The notes beneath the pieces were generated by a model. It was not told where the DNA came from. It was given only the letters and a program-made list of their open reading frames with translations, and made no database searches. 41,227 bases of DNA from Saccharospirillum salsuginis (GTDB lineage Bacteria; Pseudomonadota; Gammaproteobacteria; Pseudomonadales; Natronospirillaceae), in the NCBI RefSeq assembly GCF_014651855.1, contig NZ_BMXR01000019.1, positions 1 to 41,227 of the forward strand, read 5' to 3'. A program made the translations under genes and the position numbers. Shown here piece by piece: positions 34,501-41,136 of the stretch. Each line of letters opens with the position of its first letter. Position 1 is the first letter of the stretch.

Positions 34501-35281
34501 TGATCCAGATAATCCGGAAGATACTTCATCGCCGGGATCAGGTGCAGTCTATAAGTTTCAACGAGGAGTAGGGGGGCAGTGGCAACAAACAGATTATGTT
34601 AATAAGGCCAAATACATATATGGTTCTTCAGATAATGCAGCGTTTGGAGCATCGTTAGACTGCGATGAACATTGCAATGAACTTGTTGTTGCAGCGCCAG
34701 GGTTAGATAAAGTTTACTACATTACAAGTCGGAAAACTGTCGATCTAGACTTGCGGGCTACAGGGATTGCCTCTGTTGCCTTTGATAATGATGGAGATAT
34801 ATTGGTTGGTTCGTCTTCATTCAATAGAGTAGATAGATATGAATGGGGGTTGCATGGCTCTCAATTTGGGACAGCTCATAGACAAAAGCTTACTCCGAAA
34901 TATCCTGTAGAAAATGCCAGCTTTGGATCGTCTCTAGCGGTGAGTACGGATGGTCTTACTCTTGTAGTTGGTGCGCCAGGAGAAAGGATGGATGCTTCAG
35001 GGATTAATGACATTCCTATAGACAATGGTATGTCTAAATCGGGTGCGGTATATGTGTATGAGAGGCAGCGAATTTCTCATGATTTTGAAGAGGCAGATGT
35101 TATATATATCAAACCATTGTTCAACGACAGTTCCAATTTTTTTGGTACTAGCGTTGCGGTCAGCAATGACGGAGAAGTTTTAGGAATAAGTGCTTCGGGC
35201 GAGGCTGGTAATTCGTTAGGGATAGGCGGGGATCAGGAGGATAATAGCATGCCTTACTCAGGTTCTGTCTTCATGTACTAA
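31547..35281 (+). CDS. Giant lipoprotein with eight tandem ~81-residue repeats and an FG-GAP propeller
   Basis: A 1244-aa predicted lipoprotein: lipobox LVSAC with Cys22, residue +2 Glu, then a Pro/Asp linker. Residues about 39-715 hold eight tandem repeats of roughly 81-83 residues, each built on a pattern of GxVSGLxGSGLVLQxNG, a GxFxF strand, YxVxIxxQPxxPxQxC, and NGxGTVxGxDVxxIxVxC. Each repeat has two cysteines about 22-25 residues apart, probably one disulfide each. A fibronectin-III-like stretch (about 720-800) is followed by about six FG-GAP_2-type units (for example FGNSIAISGDGSTMAVGA and FGSSLAVSTDGLTLVVGAPGE) that should form a beta-propeller with possible calcium-binding loops. The gene is clearly more AT-rich than the surroundings. 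AAAGGAG lies upstream. A surface adhesin-like role is inferred; no function is known. Confidence 0.85.
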   Translation: MLTERLKITFFMLSSIALVSACENGIPEIPDDPPDPDGSFEVSVSVEGLKGKNLKLQLNEGEVHSIPENGSYTFDGFLKTGETYQVLVDTNPVQPNQECVVENGDGTVEKSDVDDVLVQCNTLKYMLGGIVNGLSGGELVLKTNSNQTVRLTHNGEFAFPEPVLDGSEFTTEIEDLPKDPTQVCSLTNANGVVAGGDYLDIIVDCSVKGYTLSGEVSGLLGSGLVLVNNESDSISISDSGQFEFNNEVADGTDYSVAIDTQPQSPNQVCQIQNANGTISGADVNSLSVSCITSQYSLHGRIVGLKGEGLDVTVNGEKLETSIENGALEILAGLDDYSEYSVSVSNQPTNPSQICDVSNGSGKVDGANVDDILIVCETGSFAVGGSVSGLEGSGLVIQLNGEHDLAVESDGSFAFSNTLEDQSDYSVTIASQPTSPEQSCRVTNGSGRLTGSEVSNILVSCNNTYAIGGTLEGLAEETNVVLQLNGQDDLSVDTNGSFVFPVGLKTGEEYTVSVKAHPQGPNQNCTLTNPTGTVDSRDVLEVGVSCETLAYKVGVEVSGLLRSGLVLQNNGGDNLVINSDGVYQFDQPVPDYETYEISVLKTPEDLLHRCDIDSGTGQIDGAAVTGVKVNCNLGIEVDGVISGLAEGNSVTLTNNETDTLVVAENGVFVFDDLLILEEEYSVEVEIQPDSVPQVCGVENGSGTADAYDKYEIEVSCLLPKPDLSIAPEPVKKLHIEWNKVPGVEEYRLFENKDSQSGFEQIASFDGDVSSYHIDLAVLNRLDAQYMLEACAAGECASSQTVLIDENVIQAVGYFKASNTGQSDNFGNSIAISGDGSTMAVGARMEQSSAQGINGDQSDNTLTGAGAVYIYTKISDQWVQQAYIKPSNTHGSQYFGDSVGLNETGDLLVVGAPGDSSAATGIDGDQASRSAPNSGAVFVYSQNSGAWHQESYIKASNSRSGALFGNAVSLSRSGDIVAVGSKGENSGDPDNPEDTSSPGSGAVYKFQRGVGGQWQQTDYVNKAKYIYGSSDNAAFGASLDCDEHCNELVVAAPGLDKVYYITSRKTVDLDLRATGIASVAFDNDGDILVGSSSFNRVDRYEWGLHGSQFGTAHRQKLTPKYPVENASFGSSLAVSTDGLTLVVGAPGERMDASGINDIPIDNGMSKSGAVYVYERQRISHDFEEADVIYIKPLFNDSSNFFGTSVAVSNDGEVLGISASGEAGNSLGIGGDQEDNSMPYSGSVFMY

Positions 35282-35295
35282 GTGTTTTGAGTGAT

Positions 35296-35330
35296 TAGAA
35301 AACGCTTCCTGAAATAAGGGGCGTTTTCTA
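35296..35330. terminator. Hairpin between convergent genes, likely bidirectional terminator
   Basis: TAGAAAACGC and GCGTTTTCTA are perfectly inverted (10 bp) around a 15-base loop, 14 bases after the FG-GAP gene stop and 54 bases after the end of the convergent outer-membrane gene. T residues in the stem end and downstream (TTTTCTATTATTG) suit plus-strand termination. Confidence 0.6.
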
Positions 35331-35383
35331 TTATTGATTCTTACTTATCTTGGTATAAAGGATGCGATATGTCAGTTTTATTA

Positions 35384-35962
35384 CTAGAATCGATAGCCGG
35401 CTTTTAAACTAATAGTGCTAGGTGTATCAGAAATAGAAATAGCTAATAGTGTCTCAATGTCAAGCTGACTGGATATTGGATATTGAATGCTCAGCAATAG
35501 CGATGAACTGAATTGCCATTCATCGTCGAACTGTTCCAGTGCCCACTTTTTGTTTTTAATCTGCCACTCATAGTGGTCTGTCACGTAAGTCGCCTGTCGA
35601 GTGATGCCGCCTCCCCACCAAAACCGGTTCGAAGCAAACTCCGCATCTCGCATCAGCAATAATTCCAGACTGAATCCATGGTTTGTTGAACCTTGTTTGC
35701 CTAGTTCCGCTTCGGGCCGAGGGCGGTAATACCCATAATGCCCTTGGGCAATCACCTTATGATGCCCTTCAACAAACAAAGGCAGGTGGTAGGCTCCGGT
35801 CAGCCCGAGCCCGAATGAAGAGGGGTAGGAGCTATCCGAGGGCTGTGCGGCGTAGAACACACCGGCGGAGGCGACGTTGTAGGCGTCATCCCATTCCAGG
35901 GCGTGGGCGTTTAAGGCACAAAGGCCGGATGCTATGGAGAGCGCGAGTAGTTTCCTTGGCAT
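35384..35962 (-). CDS. Small predicted outer-membrane beta-barrel protein
   Basis: A 192-aa precursor with a clear signal peptide (MPRKLLALSIASGLCALNAHA). The mature part has alternating strands rich in aromatic and glycine residues (FGLGLTGAYHLPLFVEG, KVIAQGHYGYY, RFWWGGGITRQATYV) and ends in a terminal phenylalanine after GYR, the classic C-terminal signal for outer-membrane assembly. About eight strands would fit the length. AGGA is seven bases before the ATG. No family was recognised with confidence. Upstream (36001-36054) there is a wide 9-bp inverted repeat. It is convergent with the FG-GAP lipoprotein gene, and a functional link is possible but unproven. Confidence 0.75.
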   Translation of the reverse strand: MPRKLLALSIASGLCALNAHALEWDDAYNVASAGVFYAAQPSDSSYPSSFGLGLTGAYHLPLFVEGHHKVIAQGHYGYYRPRPEAELGKQGSTNHGFSLELLLMRDAEFASNRFWWGGGITRQATYVTDHYEWQIKNKKWALEQFDDEWQFSSSLLLSIQYPISSQLDIETLLAISISDTPSTISLKAGYRF

Positions 35963-36000
35963 GTCGATTCCTGTTCCTTCGGTGAACGGCGATCCTGGTG

Positions 36001-36054
36001 ATTCGGTACAATAAGCGGCCCTGGGCGGGCGTCGAGCCGGGGATGGTACCGAAT
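36001..36054. repeat. Inverted repeat upstream of the outer-membrane protein gene
   Basis: ATTCGGTAC (36001-36009) is perfectly inverted at 36046-36054 with a 36-base GC-rich spacer. It lies about 40-90 bases upstream of the start at 35962, so it could be a regulatory dyad or a leader structure. Confidence 0.35.
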
Positions 36055-36108
36055 AGACCTAGCTGACCGCAATGGGCAAGCCTTGAAGGTGTGATGTTGG
36101 TTGGGAAA

Positions 36109-36292
36109 CTACGCGATGGTTTTGGATGTAGGCTCACTGTAAGCAACTACATAATTCCGGCCGCTCTGCTTGGCTTGGTACGTGGCCGAGTCGGCCATAT
36201 CAATCAGTTCGTTTCCCTTTTTTGACTGTCCATTTCGGCGATGCCGAAACTGGCGGTGATGTATTGGTGGTGCAGCCAGGTGGTGACGCGCC
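36109..36292 (-). pseudogene. Decayed C-terminal fragment of a GGDEF (diguanylate cyclase) domain
   Basis: Two frames together spell the end of a GGDEF domain: TWLHHQYITASFGIAEMDSQ in one frame, then GNELIDMADSATYQAKQSGR followed by NYVVAY in the next. The switch lies at a run of six A (T6 at 36218-36223 on the plus strand), a typical slippage site. The catalytic GGDEF motif and all upstream parts are missing, so this is a remnant of about 60 codons. It begins about 35 bases after the fumarase stop, which suggests a deletion or rearrangement joined it there. Confidence 0.75.
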
Positions 36293-36326
36293 CCCAGTGA
36301 CAAGCTCCGGAGGCGCGTAAGGTCGA

Positions 36327-37841
36327 TCAGCCGACGTCTTTAGCCATAATCTTTTCGGCCCATTCTTTCGGGCCGGTCTGGTGTACCGAGCTGCCGTTGG
36401 TATCGACGGCGACGGTGACAGGCATATCCACCACATCGAACTCGTAGATGGCTTCCATTCCCAGGTCTTCGAAGGCGACTACTTTAGCGCCTCGAATCGC
36501 TTTGGATACCAGGTAGGCCGCGCCGCCCACGGCCATCAGGTAGCTGGCTTTGTGTTTGGCGATGGCGTCGATGGCAATCGGGCCGCGTTCGGCTTTGCCG
36601 ACCATGCCGATCAGGCCGGTGTGTTCCAGTACGGTGTCGGTGAACTTGTCCATCCGGGTGGCGGTGGTCGGGCCGGCGGGGCCGACGACTTCTTCACGGA
36701 CCGGGTCGACAGGGCCGACGTAATAGATCAGTTTGTTGGTCAGATCAACCGGCAGTTCCTCGCCCTTGTTGATCATGTCGACCATGCGCTTGTGCGCGGC
36801 GTCGCGGCCGGTGTACATCTTGCCGTTCAGCAGCAGGGTCTCGCCCGGTTTCCAGTCGAGCATGTCGTCTTTCTGCAGGGTGTTCAGGTCGACCCGGCGC
36901 GCGCTCGGGCCGGCATCCCAGACGATGTCCGGCCAGTCGTCGAGGCTGGGCGGGGTCAGTTCGGCGGGGCCGGAGCCGTCCAGTACAAAGTGGGTGTGCC
37001 GGGTGGCGGCGCAGTTGGGGATGATGGCGACCGGTTTGTTGGCGGCGTGGGTTGGGGCGTCTTTCACCTTGATGTCGAGTACGGTGGTCAGGCCGCCCAG
37101 GCCCTGGGCGCCGATGCCCAGTTGGTTGACCTTCTCGAACAGTTCCAGGCGCAGTTCTTCGGCGCGGTTGCTGGCGCCACGGGCTTGCAGGTCCTGGATG
37201 TCGATCGGGTCCATCAGGGATTCTTTGGCCATCAGCATGGCTTTTTCGGCGGTGCCGCCGATGCCGATGCCGAGCATGCCCGGCGGACACCAGCCGGCGC
37301 CCATTTCCGGCACCACTTTCAGTACCCAGTCGACGATGGAGTCGGAGGGGTTGAGCATGGCGAATTTGGATTTGGCTTCACTGCCGCCGCCCTTGGCCGC
37401 GACCTGGACGTCGACGGTGTTGCCCGGGACCAGGCGGGTGTGGATGACGGCGGGGGTGTTGTCCTGGGTGTTCTTGCGGGCGCCGTCGGGGTCGTCCAGT
37501 ACGGAGGCACGCAGGACGTTGTCCGGGTGGGTGTAGGCGCGACGAACGCCTTCGTTGACCATGTCTTCGACGCTCATGGTGGCGCCGTCGAAGCGGACAT
37601 CCATGCCGATGTTAAGGAAGACGGTGACGATGCCGGTGTCCTGGCAGATGGGCCGGTGGCCTTCGGCGCACATGCGACTGTTGAGCAGAATCTGGGCCAT
37701 GGCGTCTTTGGCGGCCTGGGATTCTTCCCGTTCGTAGGCGGCGTGGACGGCCTGGATGAAGTCTTTGGGATGGTAATAGGAAATGAATTGCAGGGCGTCG
37801 GCAACGCTCTGAATAAGATCGTCCTGCTGGATGACGGTCAT
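36327..37841 (-). CDS. fumA: Class I (iron-sulfur) fumarate hydratase
   Basis: Interconverts fumarate and L-malate in the TCA cycle using a [4Fe-4S] cluster. The 504-aa protein has the three cluster cysteines in conserved settings: Cys66 in PICQDTG, Cys185 in GWCPPGMLGIG and Cys277 in IPNCAATRH. The spacings of 119 and 92 are close to those of E. coli FumA (established for the family). The C-terminal domain has MVGKAERGPIAIDAIAKHKASY and GGAAYLVSKAIRGAK, typical of the fused alpha-beta form. AGGAGA precedes the ATG. It is monocistronic, and the upstream gap holds a hairpin repeat. Oxygen-sensitive FumA/FumB type; the symbol is by family only. Confidence 0.95.
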   Translation of the reverse strand: MTVIQQDDLIQSVADALQFISYYHPKDFIQAVHAAYEREESQAAKDAMAQILLNSRMCAEGHRPICQDTGIVTVFLNIGMDVRFDGATMSVEDMVNEGVRRAYTHPDNVLRASVLDDPDGARKNTQDNTPAVIHTRLVPGNTVDVQVAAKGGGSEAKSKFAMLNPSDSIVDWVLKVVPEMGAGWCPPGMLGIGIGGTAEKAMLMAKESLMDPIDIQDLQARGASNRAEELRLELFEKVNQLGIGAQGLGGLTTVLDIKVKDAPTHAANKPVAIIPNCAATRHTHFVLDGSGPAELTPPSLDDWPDIVWDAGPSARRVDLNTLQKDDMLDWKPGETLLLNGKMYTGRDAAHKRMVDMINKGEELPVDLTNKLIYYVGPVDPVREEVVGPAGPTTATRMDKFTDTVLEHTGLIGMVGKAERGPIAIDAIAKHKASYLMAVGGAAYLVSKAIRGAKVVAFEDLGMEAIYEFDVVDMPVTVAVDTNGSSVHQTGPKEWAEKIMAKDVG

Positions 37842-37939
37842 GAAGGTCTCCTGTGCCGGTGAGCTCGGTGGCGCGAAGTGTACACTAAAATTTTCAGAGA
37901 ACGGAGTATCGGGACACTAGACTATGGTGCCAATGGGCC

Positions 37940-38053
37940 GCACCAGGGGCGGGGGCAGAGGTATCCAGGGTCGCCGTAAACCCGTCCATGGGGGCTTGGC
38001 TTCGGCATCCTGCCTCTGACACCTCTGGATATCTCTACCCCCGCCCCTGGCGC
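37940..38053. repeat. Long hairpin repeat, CATGGACG-core family, copy 3
   Basis: Arms 37940-37970 and 38023-38053 are inverted at about 27 of 31 positions and very GC-rich (CCAGGGGCGGGGG). The core reads GGTCGCCGTAAACCCGTCC then CATGGGGGCTTGG, the same orientation as copy 1 and opposite to copies 2 and 4. It occupies most of the 370-base gap between fumA and the crotonase gene; the rest holds no recognisable site. Confidence 0.8.
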
Positions 38054-38211
38054 TTTCGATTGTGGCCACTACAGCCATATTCTTTCTTGTTGACTCTTGA
38101 TCGCTGATATCACTCTCGTGGGTCTACACTTAACTTGTGAATAGGTAGGGCTCAGCTTGCAAAATTCAAACAAGCGTTTAAATTGTCGGTACAGTTTTCA
38201 GGAAGCCAATC

Positions 38212-38967
38212 ATGAGTGAAATTGTTCAGCGTCTGAGCAAAGGGGTGTTGGAGCTGGCCATTAATCGGCCGGAGAAGCGCAATGCCCTGACTGAGGCGAT
38301 GTATACCGAGTTACACGATATTCTGGGTAAGGCGAAGCAAGATCCGGAAGCCCATGTGGTCCTGATCACGGGCCAGAAGTTCTTTTTCACCGCCGGGAAC
38401 GATCTGCACGATTTCATGGAAAACCCCATGGAGGATGACGATGCGCCGGTGTTGCGCTTTTTGCGGATGATGGCGGATTTCCCGAAGCCGATTGTGGCGG
38501 CGGTGAACGGGCCGGCGGTGGGCATCGGGACGACGTTGTTGCTGCACTGCGATCTGGTATACAGCGGTGAGAGCAGTGTGTTTCAGCTGCCGTTCGTGAA
38601 TCTGGGCCTGGTGCCGGAAAATGCGTCGTCCTATTTGCTGCCGTTGAAGGTGGGGCATGTGAAGGCCGCAGAATGGTTGATGCTGGGCAAGTCGTTCGGG
38701 CCAGAAGAGGCGTTGAAGGCGGGGCTGATCAATGCGGTTTTCGGTGATGAGAACTATTTGCATGCCGCTCACCAGCAGGCGCAGCAGCTGGCGGCGCAGC
38801 CGTCGGAGGCGTTGCAGGCGACGAAGAAGCTGATGAAACAGCATTATATGGGCGAGATCTTGCAGTCGATCGATGCGGAAGCCCGTATTTTCCAGCAACG
38901 GTTGCGCAGCGATGAGTTTCGTCAGGCGGTGGCGGCCTTTTTCAAGGCTAAGGAGCCGAGCGAGTAA
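38212..38967 (+). CDS. Crotonase-fold enoyl-CoA isomerase/hydratase
   Basis: A 251-aa crotonase-superfamily enzyme acting on an acyl-CoA. It has the CoA-binding and oxyanion segments NRPEKRNAL, FTAGNDL (60-65) and NGPAVGIGTTLLLHCDL (99-115). The two catalytic glutamates of enoyl-CoA hydratase are not present: the first position is Thr (about 108) and the PExxLG motif reads PFVNLG. Instead Glu136 in LGLVPENASS sits where delta3,delta2-enoyl-CoA isomerases of the ECI2/Eci1 type place their catalytic glutamate. An isomerase role in unsaturated fatty acid degradation is therefore more likely than hydratase activity. AGGA lies eight bases before the ATG. It stands alone between two repeat elements. 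Confidence 0.85.
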   Translation: MSEIVQRLSKGVLELAINRPEKRNALTEAMYTELHDILGKAKQDPEAHVVLITGQKFFFTAGNDLHDFMENPMEDDDAPVLRFLRMMADFPKPIVAAVNGPAVGIGTTLLLHCDLVYSGESSVFQLPFVNLGLVPENASSYLLPLKVGHVKAAEWLMLGKSFGPEEALKAGLINAVFGDENYLHAAHQQAQQLAAQPSEALQATKKLMKQHYMGEILQSIDAEARIFQQRLRSDEFRQAVAAFFKAKEPSE

Positions 38968-39029
38968 CCGGCTACTCGACCGTTTAATTAACTCAAGTTT
39001 CGGAGTTCGCACGTGACGAGCGACGGATG

Positions 39030-39122
39030 CCGGTGGATCCTCTGCGGGGGAGTCCGCCGCAGGGATGCGGCGGTCTAGGCTCCAAGGACGGATTTACACC
39101 GACCCCGCCGAGGATCCACCGG
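39030..39122. repeat. Long hairpin repeat, CATGGACG-core family, copy 4
   Basis: CCGGTGGATCCTC (39030-39042) is perfectly inverted at 39110-39122. An inner hairpin CCGCCGCA/TGCGGCGG precedes the core CTAGGCTCCAAGGACGGATT and then ACACCGACCCC. The inner hairpin and core order match copy 2. It lies between the crotonase gene and the BenE gene end. Confidence 0.75.
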
Positions 39123-39170
39123 GAGCCGGCGCGGGCATTAACCACCCAGCAAAACCTGAGACTTGTGTAA

Positions 39171-40358
39171 TTAAGTAGGCGACGGCGTGCTTTGCTGCCG
39201 TCGCTCCATCCAAGCCCGTCCTCCCTTGACGGCGTATCCCAGCAGTAGTCCCCAGAATGCGCCTCCCAATCCGAACAATGTCAGGTTGCCGGCGGTTACC
39301 AGAAAGGTGACCAGGGCTGCTTCGCGTTCTCTGGTGTCCACGAGCGCGGTGGACAGGCTGGCGCCGATGGTCGGCAGCAGTGCCAGGCCGGCCAGTGCGG
39401 CCAGGTATTCGCTGGGGACGGCGTGGAAGAAAGCGACGACGGTGGCCGCCATGAGGCCGAGCAGGGTGTAGAAAAGCCCGGCCGAGATGGCGGCGGTATA
39501 GCGTTTGGTCTTGTCGGGGTGGGCGTCTTCGGTCATGCAGATGGCGGCGGTAATGGCGGCCAGGTTCAAGGCGAAAGCCCCGAACGGGGCGAGGAAAAAG
39601 GTCGTCGAGCCCGTCCATTTCAGCATCGATGAAGTTGGCGAGCGGTAGCCGGCCGCGACCAGAGTGGCGATGCCGGGCAGGTTTTGCGAGGCCATGGTGA
39701 CCAGGAAGAGCGGAAGGGCGAGGCTGAGCAGGGCCGAAACCGACCAGGTGGGCGCCTGCCAGACCGGATGACCCCAGGCCCACTGCCAGTTCGCGCCGTC
39801 AAGCTCGCCCAGCGCAGCGGTCACCCCCAATCCGATGGCCGCAACGGTCAGTATGGTGTAACGCGGGATTACGAGCCGGATCAGGATGTAGGTCGCCAGC
39901 ATGGAGCCGGCGATCCAGGGTTGGTGTTCCAGGGCTTTAAAGGCGTCCAGCCCGAAAGGGAGTAACACACCCGCCAACATGGCGTTGGCGATGGCCGGGC
40001 TCAGTCGTTCGGTGAGGCGTTCGAATTGGCCGGTGGCGCCGGCCAGCCAGATCAGCAGTCCGGTGACCATGAAGGCGCCGATGGCATCGCCCAATGTGAA
40101 GCCGGGCAGACTGACGGCCAGAACGGCGGCTCCGGGTGTGGACCAGGCCGTGACCAGCGGGAGCCGGTGTTGCAGCGACAGGCCGATGGAGGTAATGCCC
40201 ATGCCTAGCCCCAGTGCCCACAACCAGGACGCCGCCTGTTCGGCATTGGTACCGGCCGCCTCGGTGGCTTGGAAAATGATAACGGCCGAGCTGCTGAAAC
40301 CGACCAGAACCGCGACCAGGCCGGCGCTGATGGCGCTGAATGAGAAATCTTTGAACAC
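39171..40358 (-). CDS. BenE/YdcO-family inner-membrane transporter
   Basis: A 395-aa hydrophobic protein with about 10-12 membrane segments of the BenE (benzoate/H+ symporter) family. Family stretches include GFSSSAVIIFQA at the N-terminus, TAWSTPGAAVLA, and FGAFALNLAAITAAICM around residue 270. E. coli YdcO is the closest known context, because ydcO is adjacent to the XRE-cupin gene ydcN (sutR), as here. The start is the GTG at 40358 with GGAGG five to six bases upstream; the longer frame to 40418 crosses the operators. The substrate is unknown; benzoate or a related anion is only a family guess. It is probably repressed or activated by the divergent regulator. Confidence 0.88.
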   Translation of the reverse strand: MFKDFSFSAISAGLVAVLVGFSSSAVIIFQATEAAGTNAEQAASWLWALGLGMGITSIGLSLQHRLPLVTAWSTPGAAVLAVSLPGFTLGDAIGAFMVTGLLIWLAGATGQFERLTERLSPAIANAMLAGVLLPFGLDAFKALEHQPWIAGSMLATYILIRLVIPRYTILTVAAIGLGVTAALGELDGANWQWAWGHPVWQAPTWSVSALLSLALPLFLVTMASQNLPGIATLVAAGYRSPTSSMLKWTGSTTFFLAPFGAFALNLAAITAAICMTEDAHPDKTKRYTAAISAGLFYTLLGLMAATVVAFFHAVPSEYLAALAGLALLPTIGASLSTALVDTREREAALVTFLVTAGNLTLFGLGGAFWGLLLGYAVKGGRAWMERRQQSTPSPT

Positions 40359-40380
40359 GGTGGCCTCCGGCGCTGATCGC

Positions 40381-40400
40381 TTGTGCGTTATAGCGTACAA
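40381..40400. promoter_or_regulatory. Operator 1 of the transporter/regulator pair
   Basis: TTGTGCGTTATAGCGTACAA is a near-palindrome with the same TGNGCGNTATAGCG core as operator 2. It lies 22 bases upstream of the BenE start codon. Confidence 0.65.
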
Positions 40401-40418
40401 TGGCGGGCACAATAGCAC

Positions 40419-40436
40419 TGTGCGCTATAGCGCACA
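40419..40436. promoter_or_regulatory. Operator 2 of the transporter/regulator pair
   Basis: TGTGCGCTATAGCGCACA is an exact 18-bp palindrome, centred 37 bases from operator 1 and ending 12 bases before the XRE-cupin ATG. Position suggests autoregulation by the cupin regulator. Confidence 0.75.
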
Positions 40437-40448
40437 ACAGGATACTGC

Positions 40449-41003
40449 ATGACGGATATGGCAAACCGTTTGGCCGGCGGCATCAAAGCGCTGCGTCGAC
40501 AGCGGGGCTGGAGTCTCGACCGGGCGGCCGGGGAGACCGGTGTCAGCAAGGCGATGCTGGGCCAGATCGAACGGGCGGAGTCGAGCCCGACGTTGAACAC
40601 CTTATGGAAAATCGCCCGGGGCTATGAAATCCCGTTCTCCGAGTTTCTGGTGCCGTTGACCGAAGAGGACGCCGAATCCGATTCGGCTTTGGCGCCAGCC
40701 GGAGCGGACTTGAAAGTACGGCCTCTGGTGCCTTACGACGGTGCTATGCGCGCCGAATTGCTGGAGCTGACGCTGGATCCGGGCAGCGTACGGGAGTCGG
40801 AAGCTCATGAAGCCGGGGTGGTGGAGCATGTCATTCTGGTGCGTGGGCGAATGTCCGTACTGGACGAGGGGGCGTGGCGGCCATTGACGGCGGGCGGTGT
40901 GCATCGGTTCGCGGCCGATCGTCCGCACGGGTACCGGAACGACTCCGGCACAGAGTCGGCCGTGTTTCATAACCTGATATTCTATCCGCAGGGGCGGAAG
41001 TAG
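40449..41003 (+). CDS. XRE-family regulator with C-terminal cupin domain (YdcN/SutR-like)
   Basis: A 184-aa DNA-binding regulator. The N-terminal helix-turn-helix (about residues 9-63) contains RRQRGWSLDRAAGETGVSKA and LGQIERAESSPTLNTLWKIA, highly typical for this class. The C-terminal cupin (about 105-180) has HEAGVVEHVILVRGRMSVL and HRFAADRPHGYRN and could bind a small ligand. It is divergent from the BenE-type transporter over 90 bases containing two palindromic sites. E. coli has the same pairing (ydcN-ydcO), where YdcN/SutR has been linked to sulfur-related genes; whether that holds here is unknown. Confidence 0.9.
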   Translation: MTDMANRLAGGIKALRRQRGWSLDRAAGETGVSKAMLGQIERAESSPTLNTLWKIARGYEIPFSEFLVPLTEEDAESDSALAPAGADLKVRPLVPYDGAMRAELLELTLDPGSVRESEAHEAGVVEHVILVRGRMSVLDEGAWRPLTAGGVHRFAADRPHGYRNDSGTESAVFHNLIFYPQGRK

Positions 41004-41008
41004 TCGGT

Positions 41009-41136
41009 AGGTTGGTTCGGCCGGCGCTCCGGTAGCGCGTGAGCGCGTAATCCAACGTCCATACCATGCCGGTGAAGAAACAGACCGCGCCAACGATAAA
41101 CCTGTTGGATTACGCGCTCACGCGCTAATCCAACCT
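41009..41136. repeat. Element with perfect 24-bp inverted arms at the right edge
   Basis: TAGCGCGTGAGCGCGTAATC (start of arm 41033-41056) is perfectly inverted at 41104-41127, all 24 positions matching. Outer AGGTTGG/CCAACCT (41009-41015 and 41130-41136) extends the symmetry. The 47-base centre is not repetitive. It resembles the widespread gammaproteobacterial GTAGGTTGGATTACGCG-type intergenic repeats. The remaining bases to 41227 show no supported gene. Confidence 0.8.

Noticed and set aside
28900..35960. AT-rich stretch considered as a prophage or integrated island
   Set aside because: No integrase, phage gene, tRNA or flanking direct repeat was seen; the composition shift alone is not enough.
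36381..37862. 493-codon open frame on the plus strand opposite the fumarase gene
   Set aside because: It is a GC-rich antisense shadow of a well-recognised class I fumarase; its translation is Gly/Asp/Val-rich and has no family resemblance or ribosome site.
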